Shown: positions 11,975 to 23,466 of the stretch, piece by piece | Numbering within the stretch: position 1 is the stretch's first letter | Layout of the letters: the number at the start of each line of letters is the position of its first letter | NCBI RefSeq assembly: GCF_001411555.2 | Contig: NC_049915.1 | Coordinates: forward strand, 16,382,640-16,446,639 | Reading direction: 5' to 3' | Source of the DNA: Juglans regia | Lineage: Eukaryota > Streptophyta > Magnoliopsida > Fagales > Juglandaceae | DNA length: 64,000 nt | Notes under the pieces: model-generated | Told to the model about the DNA's origin: nothing | Seen by the model: the letters and a program-made list of their open reading frames with translations, nothing else | Database searches by the model: none | Translations under genes and position numbers: made by a program

Positions 11975-12210
11975 TTATGAATGGTTTGATTCCGAGATGA
12001 GTTGAGATAGGTTGAGATGGTTTATGAATAGTAGAATAAAAGTTAAATTATTTATTATATTTTGTATAGAAATTTGGAAAAGATATTTTAAAATTTAAAA
12101 AAATTAAATTGTTTATTATATTTTATATGAAGATTTAAAAAAATTACAATAATAAAATAAAATGAATTAAAATGTATTGAAATAAATTACGAATACAAAC
12201 GAGACCTTGA
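11975..12210. repeat. GAGATGA-type MITE, inverted next to its neighbour
   Basis: It starts near TTGATTCCGAGATGAGTTGA, contains TTATTATATTTTGTATAGAAAT and a second internal copy of the same core, and ends near GAATACAAACGAGACC. Opposite orientation to the element at 11765-11970 gives an inverted pair. Confidence 0.65.
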
Positions 12211-12848
12211 TGGGAAACAAAGAGGCTGTACATGAATCAATCTTTCACATAAAATAACCTGCACAAAGTGATCAGTACTTTGTATTTTCATTGGTTGCCT
12301 TAATTATATTTTTGTGAGGCCTGGCCCACATTAGAATAAGCAATTTTCAGCTTTTTCATGCTAAATGAATTCAGTCAGTCAGGCTCACTAAGCTGGCTAG
12401 TGCGAGCTTTTATATCGATGCTTTAATCATGTTTGATGCAACTGCTCGATGTTAAGGTGGGCAGCCCAATTGTCTAATTATTTTGTACAACAATATGAAT
12501 AATTTGATCAGCTCACATGACGACACACTTTAAGAAAAAACAAACACATCCATAGACTAAAGAAGAAAGAAAACATTGGCAGAGAATACAGGCATACATG
12601 CATGCAGGAGATCATGATATATCAGCCTCTTTATATTTTAGAAATTAGAAGCAGAAACTAAGATATATCTATATATATATATATAGGGCCATCAAAGTAA
12701 GATAAAGTCATTTCTGGCCAGGAAAACAAAAAAAAAAGTGACAGTTTTGATTGTGTATTATGGGCAGCGGCAATTTGGCAACATCGATGGGCGCATAATT
12801 GGACGTAATTGACAACGACAATGTAAACTTTTGACAACATTCTTTTAA
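12211..12848. other. Intergenic, no gene seen
   Basis: AT-rich sequence with a (TA)n run at about 12665-12685 and a CATGCATGCA run near 12600. No coding or RNA gene is recognised. Confidence 0.4.
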
Positions 12849-13062
12849 CGTAGATTCGAGTTGTGAGATGAAAATTTTATATTTTATTTAAAATTTTAAA
12901 ATATTATATTTTAATATTATTATTATTTTAAAATTTGAAAAATATAAATTGAGATTTGAAAAAGTTAAATTATTTATTATATTTTGTATGGAAATTTAAA
13001 AAAGATGTAATAATGATATGAGAATTTTATGTCTCATCCCATCCTCCAAACCTGCCTTTATC
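12849..13062. repeat. GAGATGA-type MITE
   Basis: TTGTGAGATGAAAATTTTAT at one end faces GAATTTTATGTCTCATCCCA at the other, giving inverted ends. The core holds TTATTATATTTTGTATGGAA as in the other family members. Confidence 0.65.
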
Positions 13063-13699
13063 TAAATACCACCGTATTTTTTTTGTTAAATTTTCATAAT
13101 AGGAAAGACTCACCTCCTCTATCTGTATAATTAAATACTATTGTCTCATACTTGTATATTATGGATTTATATAACAAAAAACAAAAATAGCTGTCTACTC
13201 TTTCTCCGTCACCTTTTTGTTATAAATTATGTTATGCATTTTCGAGTGATAAATATATCAACAATGTCATGAATTAGGTTAGAGCTGCATGCTGATTCCT
13301 AGCTGTTGCCTTAAAAAGAGTCCAAAAACAAGTGGAATTGATGCATGCGCCTGGAGATCATCAGCAGTCAAAAAAGTGATCAGATCGAACACTTTCATGC
13401 AGCTCTTCAAACTTTTAGTACAAAGTGTTAGTGGGACCCATTAGAGGAAGATATATAGAGATCGACCTCAAAAGCATAATCTTCAATTAGAAATTAACCT
13501 ATAAATTATTATTATTATATATCTTAGATTTGGAAGCATATGATCATATATATATCGTTTTATATGCAAGCTAGTCTCCAAACTTTGAGATATTAAATTA
13601 TTTATTTTACCAAGTGACAAAGAATACGATAAATATTGTTTCATCAATAGTTTGTCCATTCTCTGTCTATAATATGTGAATGGGTGTAAATTCAAACTA
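13063..13699. other. Intergenic, no gene seen
   Basis: AT-rich stretch with several RY-like CATGCA motifs but no coding frame or element ends that I can support. Confidence 0.35.
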
Positions 13700-14388
13700 G
13701 AAAATCAGACCGGACCGGACGGAACCGGACCGGTTTTACCAGTTTTAAACCGGTCCGGTTCGGAACCGATTTTTAAAACATAAAAGCCGGTCGGTTCTGG
13801 TCCGGTTCTGGGATTTTTTGGACCGAACCGGACCGGTTGATTAAAAAAAAATAAAAAATAATATTTTATATATAAGTTTTATACAAAATATTTTTTATAT
13901 ATTAAATATTAATATATATAAGTTTTATATATAATGTATAATTATAAATTTTTATGTGAAATTTTATATATAACATATATATTCATATATGAAATAATTT
14001 TTTATTATAATTTATAAATTATTACATAAAATGTTAATACTAAATCACTAAAAGTTTATAACTAATACTAATATATAAGTTATAACTATACCAATAGTCT
14101 AATATTAATACTATTATATAGTCTAATATATTAATAAAAGTATAAAACAGTTTTTTTTAAATCAATTTTTTTTTTTTATAAACAAATTTTTAATGACAAA
14201 TTGTGAAATTTACATTTTAAAAAAACCGAAAAATCGGACCGGACCGGAAACCGGTAAAACCGGAAGTACCGGTTTAGGAGGGTAATCGGTGCGTAATCGG
14301 TTTTGAAAAATACAAAACCGGTACATACCAGTTCGATCCTAAATTTTATCCAAAACCGGATCGGACCGGACCGGTTACACCCCTAAAT
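13700..14388 (-). mobile_element. CCGGTCCGGT-type non-autonomous element, copy 1
   Basis: Both flanks are made of degenerate ACCGGACCGG/CCGGTCCGGT repeats (13710-13830 and 14225-14378) and the core of about 390 bp is extremely AT-rich. Read on the - strand the end at 14388 starts TAGGGGTGTAACCGGTCCGG. A second copy at 47635-48185 starts AGGGGTGTAATTGGTCTGG in the + direction, so the ends are shared. There is no coding capacity; the superfamily is uncertain. Confidence 0.6.
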
Positions 14389-14391
14389 GTG

Positions 14392-14462
14392 TGTGTATAT
14401 ATATATATATATAATATATATAATATATAATATATATATATATATATATATTTATAATATAT
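14392..14462. repeat. (TA)n microsatellite
   Basis: Interrupted TA dinucleotide run immediately beside the CCGGT element end. Confidence 0.85.
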
Positions 14463-15048
14463 GGTCCATACTGACGTACAGTTCTTCTAGCTTCGATTCA
14501 AAAAAAAAAAACAACTGCTGCATGCAAGTCGACACTGTCTAGACCCTTCACTCCATAGCCTTTTTTGGACAGAAAATTAAAAAAAAAAAAATGCTTTAAC
14601 CTATATAGAAGATCATCATACTCATTAATTACATTTAAGCTGGGATTATTAATATTTATTAATATTTTTAATTGTTTTGAAAATATTTTATTTTGTTGTA
14701 TATCTTTTTCTCAATTGCTAATTGATTTTTTGCACGCCTTCCTGATCTCTCCTTTGCCACACATATTATTAAGATTAAACAACTTAATTGGTAAATTGCC
14801 ATAGATTTACATGGCTTTGGGATTTGGGATAATGCTTTCGGCGCCTGATGCCTTTTGTCAGCAATGTGTGCACAGTTCAACGTCTCCACTTCCAAATATT
14901 CTCGTTTTGGTAAGTTCAATTTTATTACGAAAAATCAAGGCAAGTAATATATTATGGGACATAACACCTAAAATGTTAAAAATATGTTAAAAAAAATGCA
15001 GTAATTTAGTAATCATTTTACAAAAAGAGCTAAAGTTTTTTTTTTTTT

Positions 15049-15555
15049 TTAAATAAACCTGTATGTTGTATTAACTGAATTACATAGTTTATCAAAGTTT
15101 ACAAGCTTTTGAATCTCTTGAGAATAGTCATCCACCCATACTTTCTCTTTATTTACAAATAAATTATTTTTTGCAAGGCTATGTGCAACACAATTACAGT
15201 CTTTATTCACATACAGAACTTCCCAAAGCCTTCTATTCTTTAGTACCCCCTTCAATTCCTCTATCAGTTGGCCATGCCACTTCCATGAAACTTCATTATT
15301 GTTAACAGTTTTAATCACAATTAAGGCATCACCCTCCAATTGTACCATACTAAAGTTCAATTCATCACACAGCTTCATGGCCCTCCAAAGAACATAGATT
15401 TTAGCCAAAACAGGATCAGAAACACTTTGTCTAGGACTGCATAGTGAGACTAGGACTTCACCACAACTGTCTCTAATCACCACCACAATCCCACCTCTGT
15501 TTTCATTAATCTTCAAAGTTGCATCCTAGTTGACTTTAACTATCTCCCCAACAAG
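15049..15555 (-). pseudogene. LINE RNase H domain, catalytically damaged
   Basis: The 155-codon frame shows GGIVVVIRDSCGEVL, LEGDALIVI and NCVAHSLAK, typical of plant LINE RNase H. Just upstream the expected Trp before the first catalytic Asp is a TAG stop (VN*DATLKI). The usual glutamate of the AEAxAL motif is lysine (AKIYVLW). Both changes argue against activity. Confidence 0.85.
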
Positions 15556-15786
15556 TGGTTTCCATCGAGTAACCCTACTACTTTCAGCACCATTCCTCTG
15601 GCCACTTCCTTACTTGGTCTGTGCTTGCTGAAATTATGTCAAGCAATCAACAACTTGATTAAATACATCAGTAGGTCCCTCAAACTTATTATCAAAAACC
15701 ATCTCATTTCTCCTCAACCACACTCTTCTCAGCACCATAGCCATTATCTTCAACTGATCTTGAGCCAACTTTGAAGTCCATTCTGA

Positions 15787-16284
15787 CTAGAGATCAAACA
15801 TGTCCCTTTCACTGCTAGACCATTTCTGCACTGGACTTCTCTCACAAGCCCACACATCACTTGCCCCATTGCAGCTCCACAAAGCATGAAAAACTGATTC
15901 CTTAATCCTCTTATAAACTGGACATAAAGCTTCTGTTAGAACTTTCCTTTTCATCAAATTCCTCTTTGTTGGAAGACAGTTGGTGATAGCCTTCCAAACA
16001 AAGACCTTTACAACCTTTGGAATGTTCAACTTCCATAATTTCCTCCAAGCCTCCTTAGCTTCATCTGATGCCTCTCCACTCACCCTTCTTCTCCTTTTCA
16101 TTTCAGCACGATTAGCACTTTTTACACTATACAAACCATTCTTTGAATAAGCCCATATATGTTTATGAGGGAGCCCAATAATACTGACAGGCAGCCTACA
16201 CACTACAGCAGCTTCATCTTCATTGAGCACTCGCTTGACTAGCTCCACATCCCATCCTCTATTATTTACAATCAATTCCTCCAC
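15787..16284 (-). pseudogene. LINE zf-RVT domain fragment
   Basis: The 165-codon frame carries WRKLWKLNIPKVVKVFVWKA, then NCLPTKRNL, CPVYKR and ESVFHALWSC, the Cys/His arrangement of the RT-associated zinc-binding domain of plant LINEs. It sits between RT and RNase H as expected. Confidence 0.85.
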
Positions 16285-16799
16285 TCTTGCCTAAACATGT
16301 AAAATATTCACAGGAGATTGGACTTTGAAAGTTACAGCCTTGGGAATTCACCTATCCTCCCAAATCTTTATATTCTTACCATCCTCTACCCTACCCTCCA
16401 TACCAAACTATCCTTCAGTAAATCCAAAAAATCCCACAAGCTCCTCCAAATAGCAGAAGGTTTAAACGCTAAAAAAGTTTGCAAGATCTCAGAATCTCTA
16501 AAGTATTTCTCCTTTAGTATCACTGTAGCAATAGACTGAGGGTTCATCACCACCCTTCAACACTGCTTTGCAAGGAGAGCTTTATTAAAAGCTTCTAACT
16601 CTTTAAATCCCATACCCCCATCAGCTTTTGACAGTCCTATTTTTACCCAAATGCTCCACTAAATTCTATTATCCCTCTACTTGAAATCCCACCAAAACTT
16701 TGCCATTTGTGATGCTATATCCTAACATAGCTTCTTGGGCAATTTAAAGACACCCATATAGTAAGTGGGAATGGCTTGAATGACTGCCTTTAATAACAC

Positions 16800-17850
16800 T
16801 TCTTTTCCTAGGGGTGATAAGAACTAGTTTTTCCATTTACTCAACTTTTTCCAAACTCGATCTTTGATGCTATTGAATGATTGGTATCTGGACCTACCAA
16901 CCATGATTGGCAGACCTAGATACTTTTCACAATTGTTCTGCACTCTAGCCCCACAATTCTTCACAACGTCTGCCCTCACCTCAGCACCAACTATTAGATT
17001 AAACAGAACAGTTGTCTTGTACTTATTCAAACTCTATCCAGATGCCTTCTCATACACCTCTAATATCCCACTGATTTTCTTCCACTCTTTCCAGGAAGCT
17101 TTCTCAAAGATTAAGCAGTCATCTGTAAATAGAAGGTGAGTCAGTTTCATCCCCCCTCGACCCACTGAAGCTCCTTTTATTTCACCTCTTCCTTTAGCCT
17201 GCTCAAGCAAGGCACTTAATCCCTCAGCACATATAAGGAAAAGATAAGGAGACAGTGGAGACAGTGGGTCTCATTGTCTTAAGCCTCTTATTGGATTAAT
17301 AAAACCTCCTAGCTTTCTATTAACAAGAACAACATATAAGATTGATGAAATGCAATTCATAATCAGACCAGTCCATCTAGCCCCAAAATCCAACTTTTTC
17401 ATGACTACCTCCAAATACCCCATTCCATCCTGTCATAGGCCTTTGAAATGTCTAATTTCACTGCCATGCTTTCCACTCTACCTCTATGCCTACACTTCAT
17501 CGAATGCAACATCTTATAAGCAGCTATGACATTGTCTAAAATCAACCTTCCAGGAATAAATTCACTATGGCATTTTGAAATAACATCATCCAACACCTTT
17601 TTAAGCCTATTTGCAAGAGTCTTTGCAATGATTTTATAAACAACATTGCAAAGATTTATAGGCCTAAACTCATTCACACTACTTGGCTCACTTACTTTAG
17701 GAATCAGTGTTATAAAAGTCTGATTGATAGCATCATGCAAACTGCCACCATTCAAGAATCTCAACACTGCATTACACACATCATCTCCCACCACATGCCA
17801 AAAAGACTGGGAAAAACAAGCCCTAAAACCATCAGGTCATGGGGCCTTCA
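16800..17850 (-). pseudogene. LINE reverse transcriptase (broken)
   Basis: The piece 17794-17405 shows FRPINLCNVVYKIIAK, GRLILDNVIAA and KLDISKAYDRMEW, the conserved N-terminal RT blocks. The catalytic box reads LLFTDDCLIF at about 17140-17110 (FTDD in place of the commoner FADD). The thumb-side motif KYLGLPIMVGR lies at about 16915. Stops and frameshifts interrupt the domain. Confidence 0.9.
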
Positions 17851-18048
17851 AAGCTCCCATCATTCTCAAAGTCTCCTCAACTTCCTTCTTTTCAAATTCT
17901 TTTTCAAGAAAAACATTCATAGAGGCTGGTACCCTAGGCTCCACAGCCTTAATGCACTCCTGAATAGCTTCAGCAGATGGATTTGCACTAGCATAAGTCT
18001 CAGAGAAATTATCTCTGAAAGTAGTAGCAATACCTTCCTCATTTTACC

Positions 18049-19211
18049 TTAAATTGACTGACCATCTCTTATAGACACAATCTTATTCCTTCTTTTTCTC
18101 TGATTAGTACACTTATGGAAGAATCTAGTATTCTTATCTCCCAAGTTGTACCAATTCCTCTTAGCACGCTGCTTCCACTTCACATCTTCTTGTTCCAGTA
18201 ATAGACTCACCATCTCTTGTAAAGCCTTCAAATCCTCCATATTATTCTGACTTAAATTTTCTTGAATTTTCTTAATCTTGAGAGAAATTTGTTCAATCTC
18301 CCTCCCTCTCCCCTTATCTCTCTCTTTAAAACATGATAATAAAGAACCACTGCATGCCTTGAGTCTAGACTGAACTCTTTGAAGAGGTTCTTCAATTGAA
18401 TGTCCCTTCTCCCATCTTTTTCTAATCACATCTTCACATTCTTCATGTTTTATCCAACAAGTCTCAAATCTGAAAGGAAATTGTTTTCTCTTCCTGCTTT
18501 GTTCACCTTCAATCATGTATAGTAGTATAGGCAAGTGATCTGAACACCTTCCAATCAAAGCCTCTACTCGTATTTCCTTGAAAAGAAACCTCCATTTATC
18601 GTTCACTACAAACATGTTCAGCCTCTCTTTTATAAAAGACTGATCAGTGTGCTTATTGGACCAGGGGAAACCACTCCCACGACAACCAATATCACCGAAA
18701 CCACAATCCTCCAACACCTCTTTGAACAGATTAATTTGACTCTTAACCCTACTCTTTCCTCCCACCTTCTCTCCTCTTGCCATAGAATTTCATTAAAGTC
18801 TTCCCCTACACACCAAATTACATCATTTGAGAGCTTCAACTTCCTCAAGAAGTCCTAAGAGAGACACCTCTTTCCTGTCTTAGGATGGCCATAGAATCCT
18901 GTAAAAGTCCAATCTCTTTCACTTCTTTCCCCTTTAACAAGAACATTGACATGCCAATTCGAATAATTGACCACCTCAGCTCCTTTCTCCTCCTTCCAAA
19001 ATAACACAAGACTACCTTTCCTCCCAACAGAATCCACAACCAGGCATCCTTCCATGCCTAGTCTCCTCTACAATCCTGCTATTTTGTAAGATCTAGTTTT
19101 TGTTTCACAAACAAATACCAGTGTAAACCTCATCTCCTTAACTATGAAACTAAGGTCTTGAATTGTCTGAGAGTAATCCAGCCCTCAGCAATTCTAATAT
19201 ATGATATTCAT
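18049..19211 (-). pseudogene. LINE endonuclease and linker region (broken)
   Basis: Fragments in different frames match the apurinic endonuclease-like domain of plant LINEs: LVFVCETK and WTFTGFYGHP, then GEDFNEI near 18810 and RCSDHLPIL near 18545, corresponding to the conserved SDH end of the domain. A helical linker rich in Lys, Arg and Glu follows to 18049. At least two frameshifts and several stops separate the motifs. Confidence 0.85.
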
Positions 19212-19631
19212 AATGACAGATGGTGCTGCATTAGAATAATCAGGTTTGGTTGGGTATATATAATATAGTTAGAAGAAAATCAATTAATTAAATCCAAAAC
19301 CAAATCCTAGCAAAGTCAAAAGAAATCAAAACAAAATATCAAACCAATTACAGATCTTGAGAAAACCAAATCCGAATCCAAAACTCTTTTACCGAACACG
19401 ATGATTAGACTTCCCAAAATGCTAACAATTAACACTCTAATGAATTAGGAGAAATGATATTTATAATTATGTAATGTATAAGTATTGCGTAATATCTTTA
19501 ATAAAAAGTGAATAAATATGAGATTCATATAAAAAAATTAATTTTTTAATAATCAATTTCATTATTTTTTAAAATAATTATACGGAGCTTAAACATTTTA
19601 CGACTATGTATCGAATTACTATAAGGCTGTT

Positions 19632-19985
19632 CACCCCGAATTAATGGAAGAAACGTGTCACACTATAAGGCTACTATGAGTTGAACATTTTTTTTTTCTT
19701 ATTTTCAAGTTTTAAAATAGATATTTTTACAAAAATTTAAAAATAGAAAACTTCAAAACAAAAACTAAAATGGTCACCGCCAAATCCAGCCACCCGCTGG
19801 TGGCCCCAAGCCTTGGCAGCCACCGGAGAGGGAGGGATCACTCCCCTCCCCACCAATGGCTTTTTTTTTTTCTTTTTAAAAATAATCTTTTTTAATTTTA
19901 TCCTAATTTTTGAAAATAAGAAAAAAAAAAGGTATTCAATATGCGGTAGCCTTACAATGTGACATGTCTTTCATTAATTAGGATG
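19632..19985. mobile_element. MITE with ~60-bp terminal inverted repeats
   Basis: The left end (AATTAATGGAAGAAACGTG, then AAGGCTACTATG and a T-run) is mirrored by the right end read on the - strand (AATTAATGAAAGACATGTCA, then AAGGCTACCGCA and a T-run). The centre is a GC-rich patch (19770-19855), unusual beside its AT-rich surroundings. No coding capacity. Confidence 0.75.
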
Positions 19986-21462
19986 GATAGAATTTGTGAA
20001 CATAGAGGTTAATTCAAAACTTGTTATAGCATGGAGAATTAATCCTAAAAAGATCGCATCAGGACCGAATCTCAAACAGAATAAAATACATGGGATTGTT
20101 GTCAAAATTTTTCTTCTAAAAAGCTATGATATTACACCTACAAGTCAGATTTTTCATTAATCGTAGTGTTAACATCGTATTTCACACGTCTTTGCACTTA
20201 GTTCCAGCTGCTCAAGTATTTTAAACTGGACCTCGATCGATGAGGTACGGGATTCCCGGGCAGTGGTCCGGTGCGGCTTTACGATATCGGTGTGTACATC
20301 CATAAAGATGAACAATATTTAAATACAGAGAAAATAAGAAGAGATGAATACACAAATTTACATAGTTCGATAATAGACCTACATTCACGGGAGTTTAGGA
20401 GAGGGGAGATTCCACTATAATATACTTTTTATAGTCTCTTAAACTCTCATTTCTCATTGTACAATGAAAGTTGTAGATCTATTTACTAGAAAAGAAGTTA
20501 TCTCTAGAGCTCTCAAATTGAAGAAGAAGTCGAAGAATAACCCAAAAGTCAGAAGTCGTCCCAGAGTCCCCCAAATCGTAAGCTCTCTATCCCTTTTATC
20601 TGACCCTTTGCTTGCGTGCCCCTTAGTAGTGGTGATTCTGTGAATGATATTTACTTTGCATGTCTAACTCATTCTCTCATTCTCACTTTCTCCTGACACC
20701 TACCTCCATGCCTCTTAACACCTTCACTCTCTAGTCCCTTCTTATCCTCTATCTTTCTCATATTTTGTCTTCTAGTGATGCATTCTTGATGGGTAAGGCC
20801 ATGAAAACTATTTTGGGCTTGTGTAATTTACCCCTTCGTGGATAGTTCCAAACTTTAATTGGGTATGCAAACTACTAAACATCAATTGTATATAGAGAAT
20901 CACTTATCCGTTTTAATAATTTAAAAAGCAAATTGGAAAATCGATTTCCCATTTACATATGGTAATGCGAATTTACGATAAGTTAACGAGTTTTTTTACT
21001 TTTAAGTCAGTGTAGAGAACAAAGGCAAGCCTGTATGAAGAACACAACGTTGATATAATAGAAGTTAATTTATAAGAGAAGTTTGAAGGAAAAATAAGAA
21101 GAATAAACTCCATCCTTACGAGCCAAGCTTTGATATCCCCAAGAATGATTTGTTCATAATATCATCACTAATCCCTGCAAACTTTAGAGGTAGCCATAAC
21201 TCAACTTTAGATCCAACCGAGGCTGAGGGCAGCAAGCAGCCAAAAACTCTCCCAGCCCCACTGCATCAGTTTCCTCAAACCCCACCACCCTTTTGTTCAT
21301 TTGCTTTTAGCTCCAAACATCAACACCCCACCACATCTCCACTACCATTACCTATTTACCTTTATTGATCTGCATTCCCGCACCTCCAAAATCATAAAGC
21401 AGAAAGAAAACCCACACTCAGAAGCATTTCTTCACCCAGAGAAAGAGCCTTGCTTTGTACCA
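19986..21462. other. Upstream region of the SPARK-domain gene
   Basis: No gene recognised. Part of it (about 20330-20480; TTTACATAGTTCGATAATAG and an adjacent CACGGGAG) resembles repeat sequence often found in plant intergenic DNA, but I see no element ends. The 5' UTR of the downstream gene probably begins within about 21150-21300; no clear TATA box was chosen. Confidence 0.35.
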
Positions 21463-23466
21463 ATGTCCCCAAACCCACCATTGTTTTCTTTCTTCGTTTT
21501 CTTTCCCATTCTCTTTCCCACCTTTCTGTGTCTGGCCAATCTGGACCCGGCCACGATCCAATTCCTCCCAACCCAATCTCTACCAGCAACAATTCCTGCA
21601 TTCCCGGAACAATCCAATGTGGCTGGCTGCCCACTAGACCTCTCCGATGAACTCTTTAATGGGATAAAAACCGCATGTAGTAGCTCAAAAGGTGGCTCTA
21701 ATGGGGAACTCCGCCGAAGCCGGTGCTGCCCTGTACTAGCAGCGTGGCTTTACGCCGCCTACTCTGCCACAGCCCTTGGCAGGGCAAGCAGAGTAGCCGC
21801 AGCAGTGGCGGCTAGTCACGGTAGCAACAATTCCTACGACCTGCCGCTGCTGCCGGATGATTCAGAAACCTGTGTGGATGACTTGGGGAAAGCCCTCAAG
21901 GCAAAAGGTATAGAATTGGAGAGACCTAACGCCACCTGCGATGTGGTGTACTGTTACTGCGGCATTAGGTTGCACACGTTGAGCTGTCCCGAGGCGTTTT
22001 CGGTGACCCAGAAGGGGAAACTGGTCGGGGATGAGAGCGTGAAGAGGTTAGAGAGGGATTGTTTGAGTAGCAGCAACAATGTGAATGGATTTCCAGGTCT
22101 TGGTGGGTGCTCCAAGTGCTTGAACAGTCTCTATAAGGTGAGTTCTTCTCTCTGTTCCATCAATTGTTTCAACGATCACTTTCTTCCGTGCAAATATTTT
22201 AATTCTTGAAAATTACATCTTTGTTTTTTCTGTTCTGATTCTCACTATAATGGCTAAGGGAGAAGAATTAAAAAGAACAAAATGGTAGTCTTCTTCATCC
22301 AAGCTTTGTAATTGGGAAAGTTTGTGCTACTTTGTCAAAGTCCTTAGGGTAATTTGTGACGCGCCATTAGAGCGAGTCCATTGTTGCCTTGCCACCTAAT
22401 AAAGCTAAAGCATAAAAGACAGACAATGAAAGAACGAGAGAATGAAATATTACAGTTCATTTTTTATCTTTTTTAAGAACCATACTAAAGCTCACACGTG
22501 CCCGAAGACGAGTTGGACTGTCATCTATCGTTTCTTTCACCATTTTTTGCAGTAAATGACAAGCACATCCACAGTCAAATGACAAACACATCCACAGTTT
22601 TTTTCACAACTTTTTTCACCATTTTGTTGGAGATGTACTCCATATGCTTTATTTTTCATTTGTAAGATAATGTGATTGAGTTGAGTTCCTAGAGATTATT
22701 GTTTTATATTTATGTCATATAGTTGTTTAGACTGGCCTATTTTTAATTGATTTATTTAGTTCCAACTATTAGGATGGGTCTCAAGATTTCCAATTTCTGA
22801 CTGTTTCAAGTCAATTTTCGACCAATTGTAATGAATTGATTAAATCTTTTGAATTTTTGAATTCTATGGAATTTTGCTACCCTGACTTAACTCTCACCTC
22901 CGAATTATACAATCTAGATTCTTGTATTTGTGTGTGTGTGTGTGTATTCTCTGTGCTGGTTAGTTTCATTTTTCAGTGTGAGGATTGGAGTTTGCTTAAA
23001 GGCTTAAAAGGTTAGAACTTAGAATTGCACCTACTAATTGGTGATGTACAACTTTATTCACCAAACGTGTGCTTGTCCAATATTCAATGTCCATGCATCA
23101 TTTGTTTTCTAATTGAGACAATAATTTATGTAGGTTAACAAGAAGAAAACTTCCAATTCAAGCAAATCAGGGGACAGGACCACCAAAATGAACAACAAAG
23201 ATTGTCAACTAATGGGTCTGACATGGCTTCTTGCGAAGAATCGAAAGGCCTACATTCACACGGTTTCAGAGGTGTTTCGAGCAACCATGATGAGCAAGGA
23301 TGGCTCTGATCCTCGGTTGTGCGCTCTCAACAGCGATGGAATGCCTCTGGCTGTTGATTCCTCTGAAATCTCTGGCCATTCTTCTTCAAACACCCTTGGA
23401 GCACCCATCTACCTCAGCATGTTATTAGTTTCTTTGCTGTATATGCTTTCTTTGCTAAATCGTTAG
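21463..23466 (+). CDS. GPI-anchored SPARK-domain protein (At4g28100-like)
   Basis: Two exons, 21463-22137 and 23134-23466, join in phase at AAG|GTGAGT ... TTATGTAG|GTTAAC to encode 335 residues. Residues 1-25 form a hydrophobic signal peptide (FSFFVFFPILFPTFLCL). The middle is cysteine-rich and includes AGCPLDL, RRSRCCPVLAAWLYAAYS, CDVVYCYCGIRLH and GGCSKCLNSLYK, the pattern of the plant SPARK domain. The last 20 or so residues (PIYLSMLLVSLLYMLSLLN) form a hydrophobic tail after a Ser/Gly/Asn-rich stretch, as in a GPI-attachment signal. This matches the uncharacterised Arabidopsis GPI-anchored protein family of At4g28100; it would sit on the outer face of the plasma membrane. Its molecular role is unknown. 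The start at 21463 gives a good signal peptide; the frame is open to 21301, which would put about 54 atypical residues in front. Confidence 0.9.
22138..23133 (+). other. Intron of the SPARK-domain gene
   Basis: The 996-bp intron begins GTGAGT and ends TTATGTAG. It contains a (TG)n run at about 22930-22945 and no recognisable inserted gene. Confidence 0.85.

Larger units (their letters stand above)
15036..19211 (-). mobile_element. L1-type LINE with endonuclease, RT, zf-RVT and RNase H, decayed
   Basis: The - strand carries the ORF2 of a plant L1-type non-LTR retrotransposon in its normal order: endonuclease (19211-18049), reverse transcriptase (about 17850-16800), zinc-binding RT-associated domain (16284-15787) and RNase H (15555-15049). 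It ends in an A-tail (T-run at 15036-15050 on the + strand). A degenerate ATG at 19211 opens an ORF2-like N-terminus. The frame is broken by many stops and shifts, so it is inactive. Open pieces are 18783-18049, 17794-17405, 16284-15787 and 15516-15049. I found no convincing target-site duplication, and the 5' UTR and ORF1 are absent or beyond recognition. Confidence 0.9.

Noticed and set aside
15036..19211. Treating the open pieces of the LINE as host genes
   Set aside because: Domain order and broken frames identify one retrotransposon.
21301..21462. Longer N-terminus for the SPARK protein
   Set aside because: It would bury the signal peptide behind 54 low-complexity residues; the start at 21463 gives a normal secretory N-terminus.
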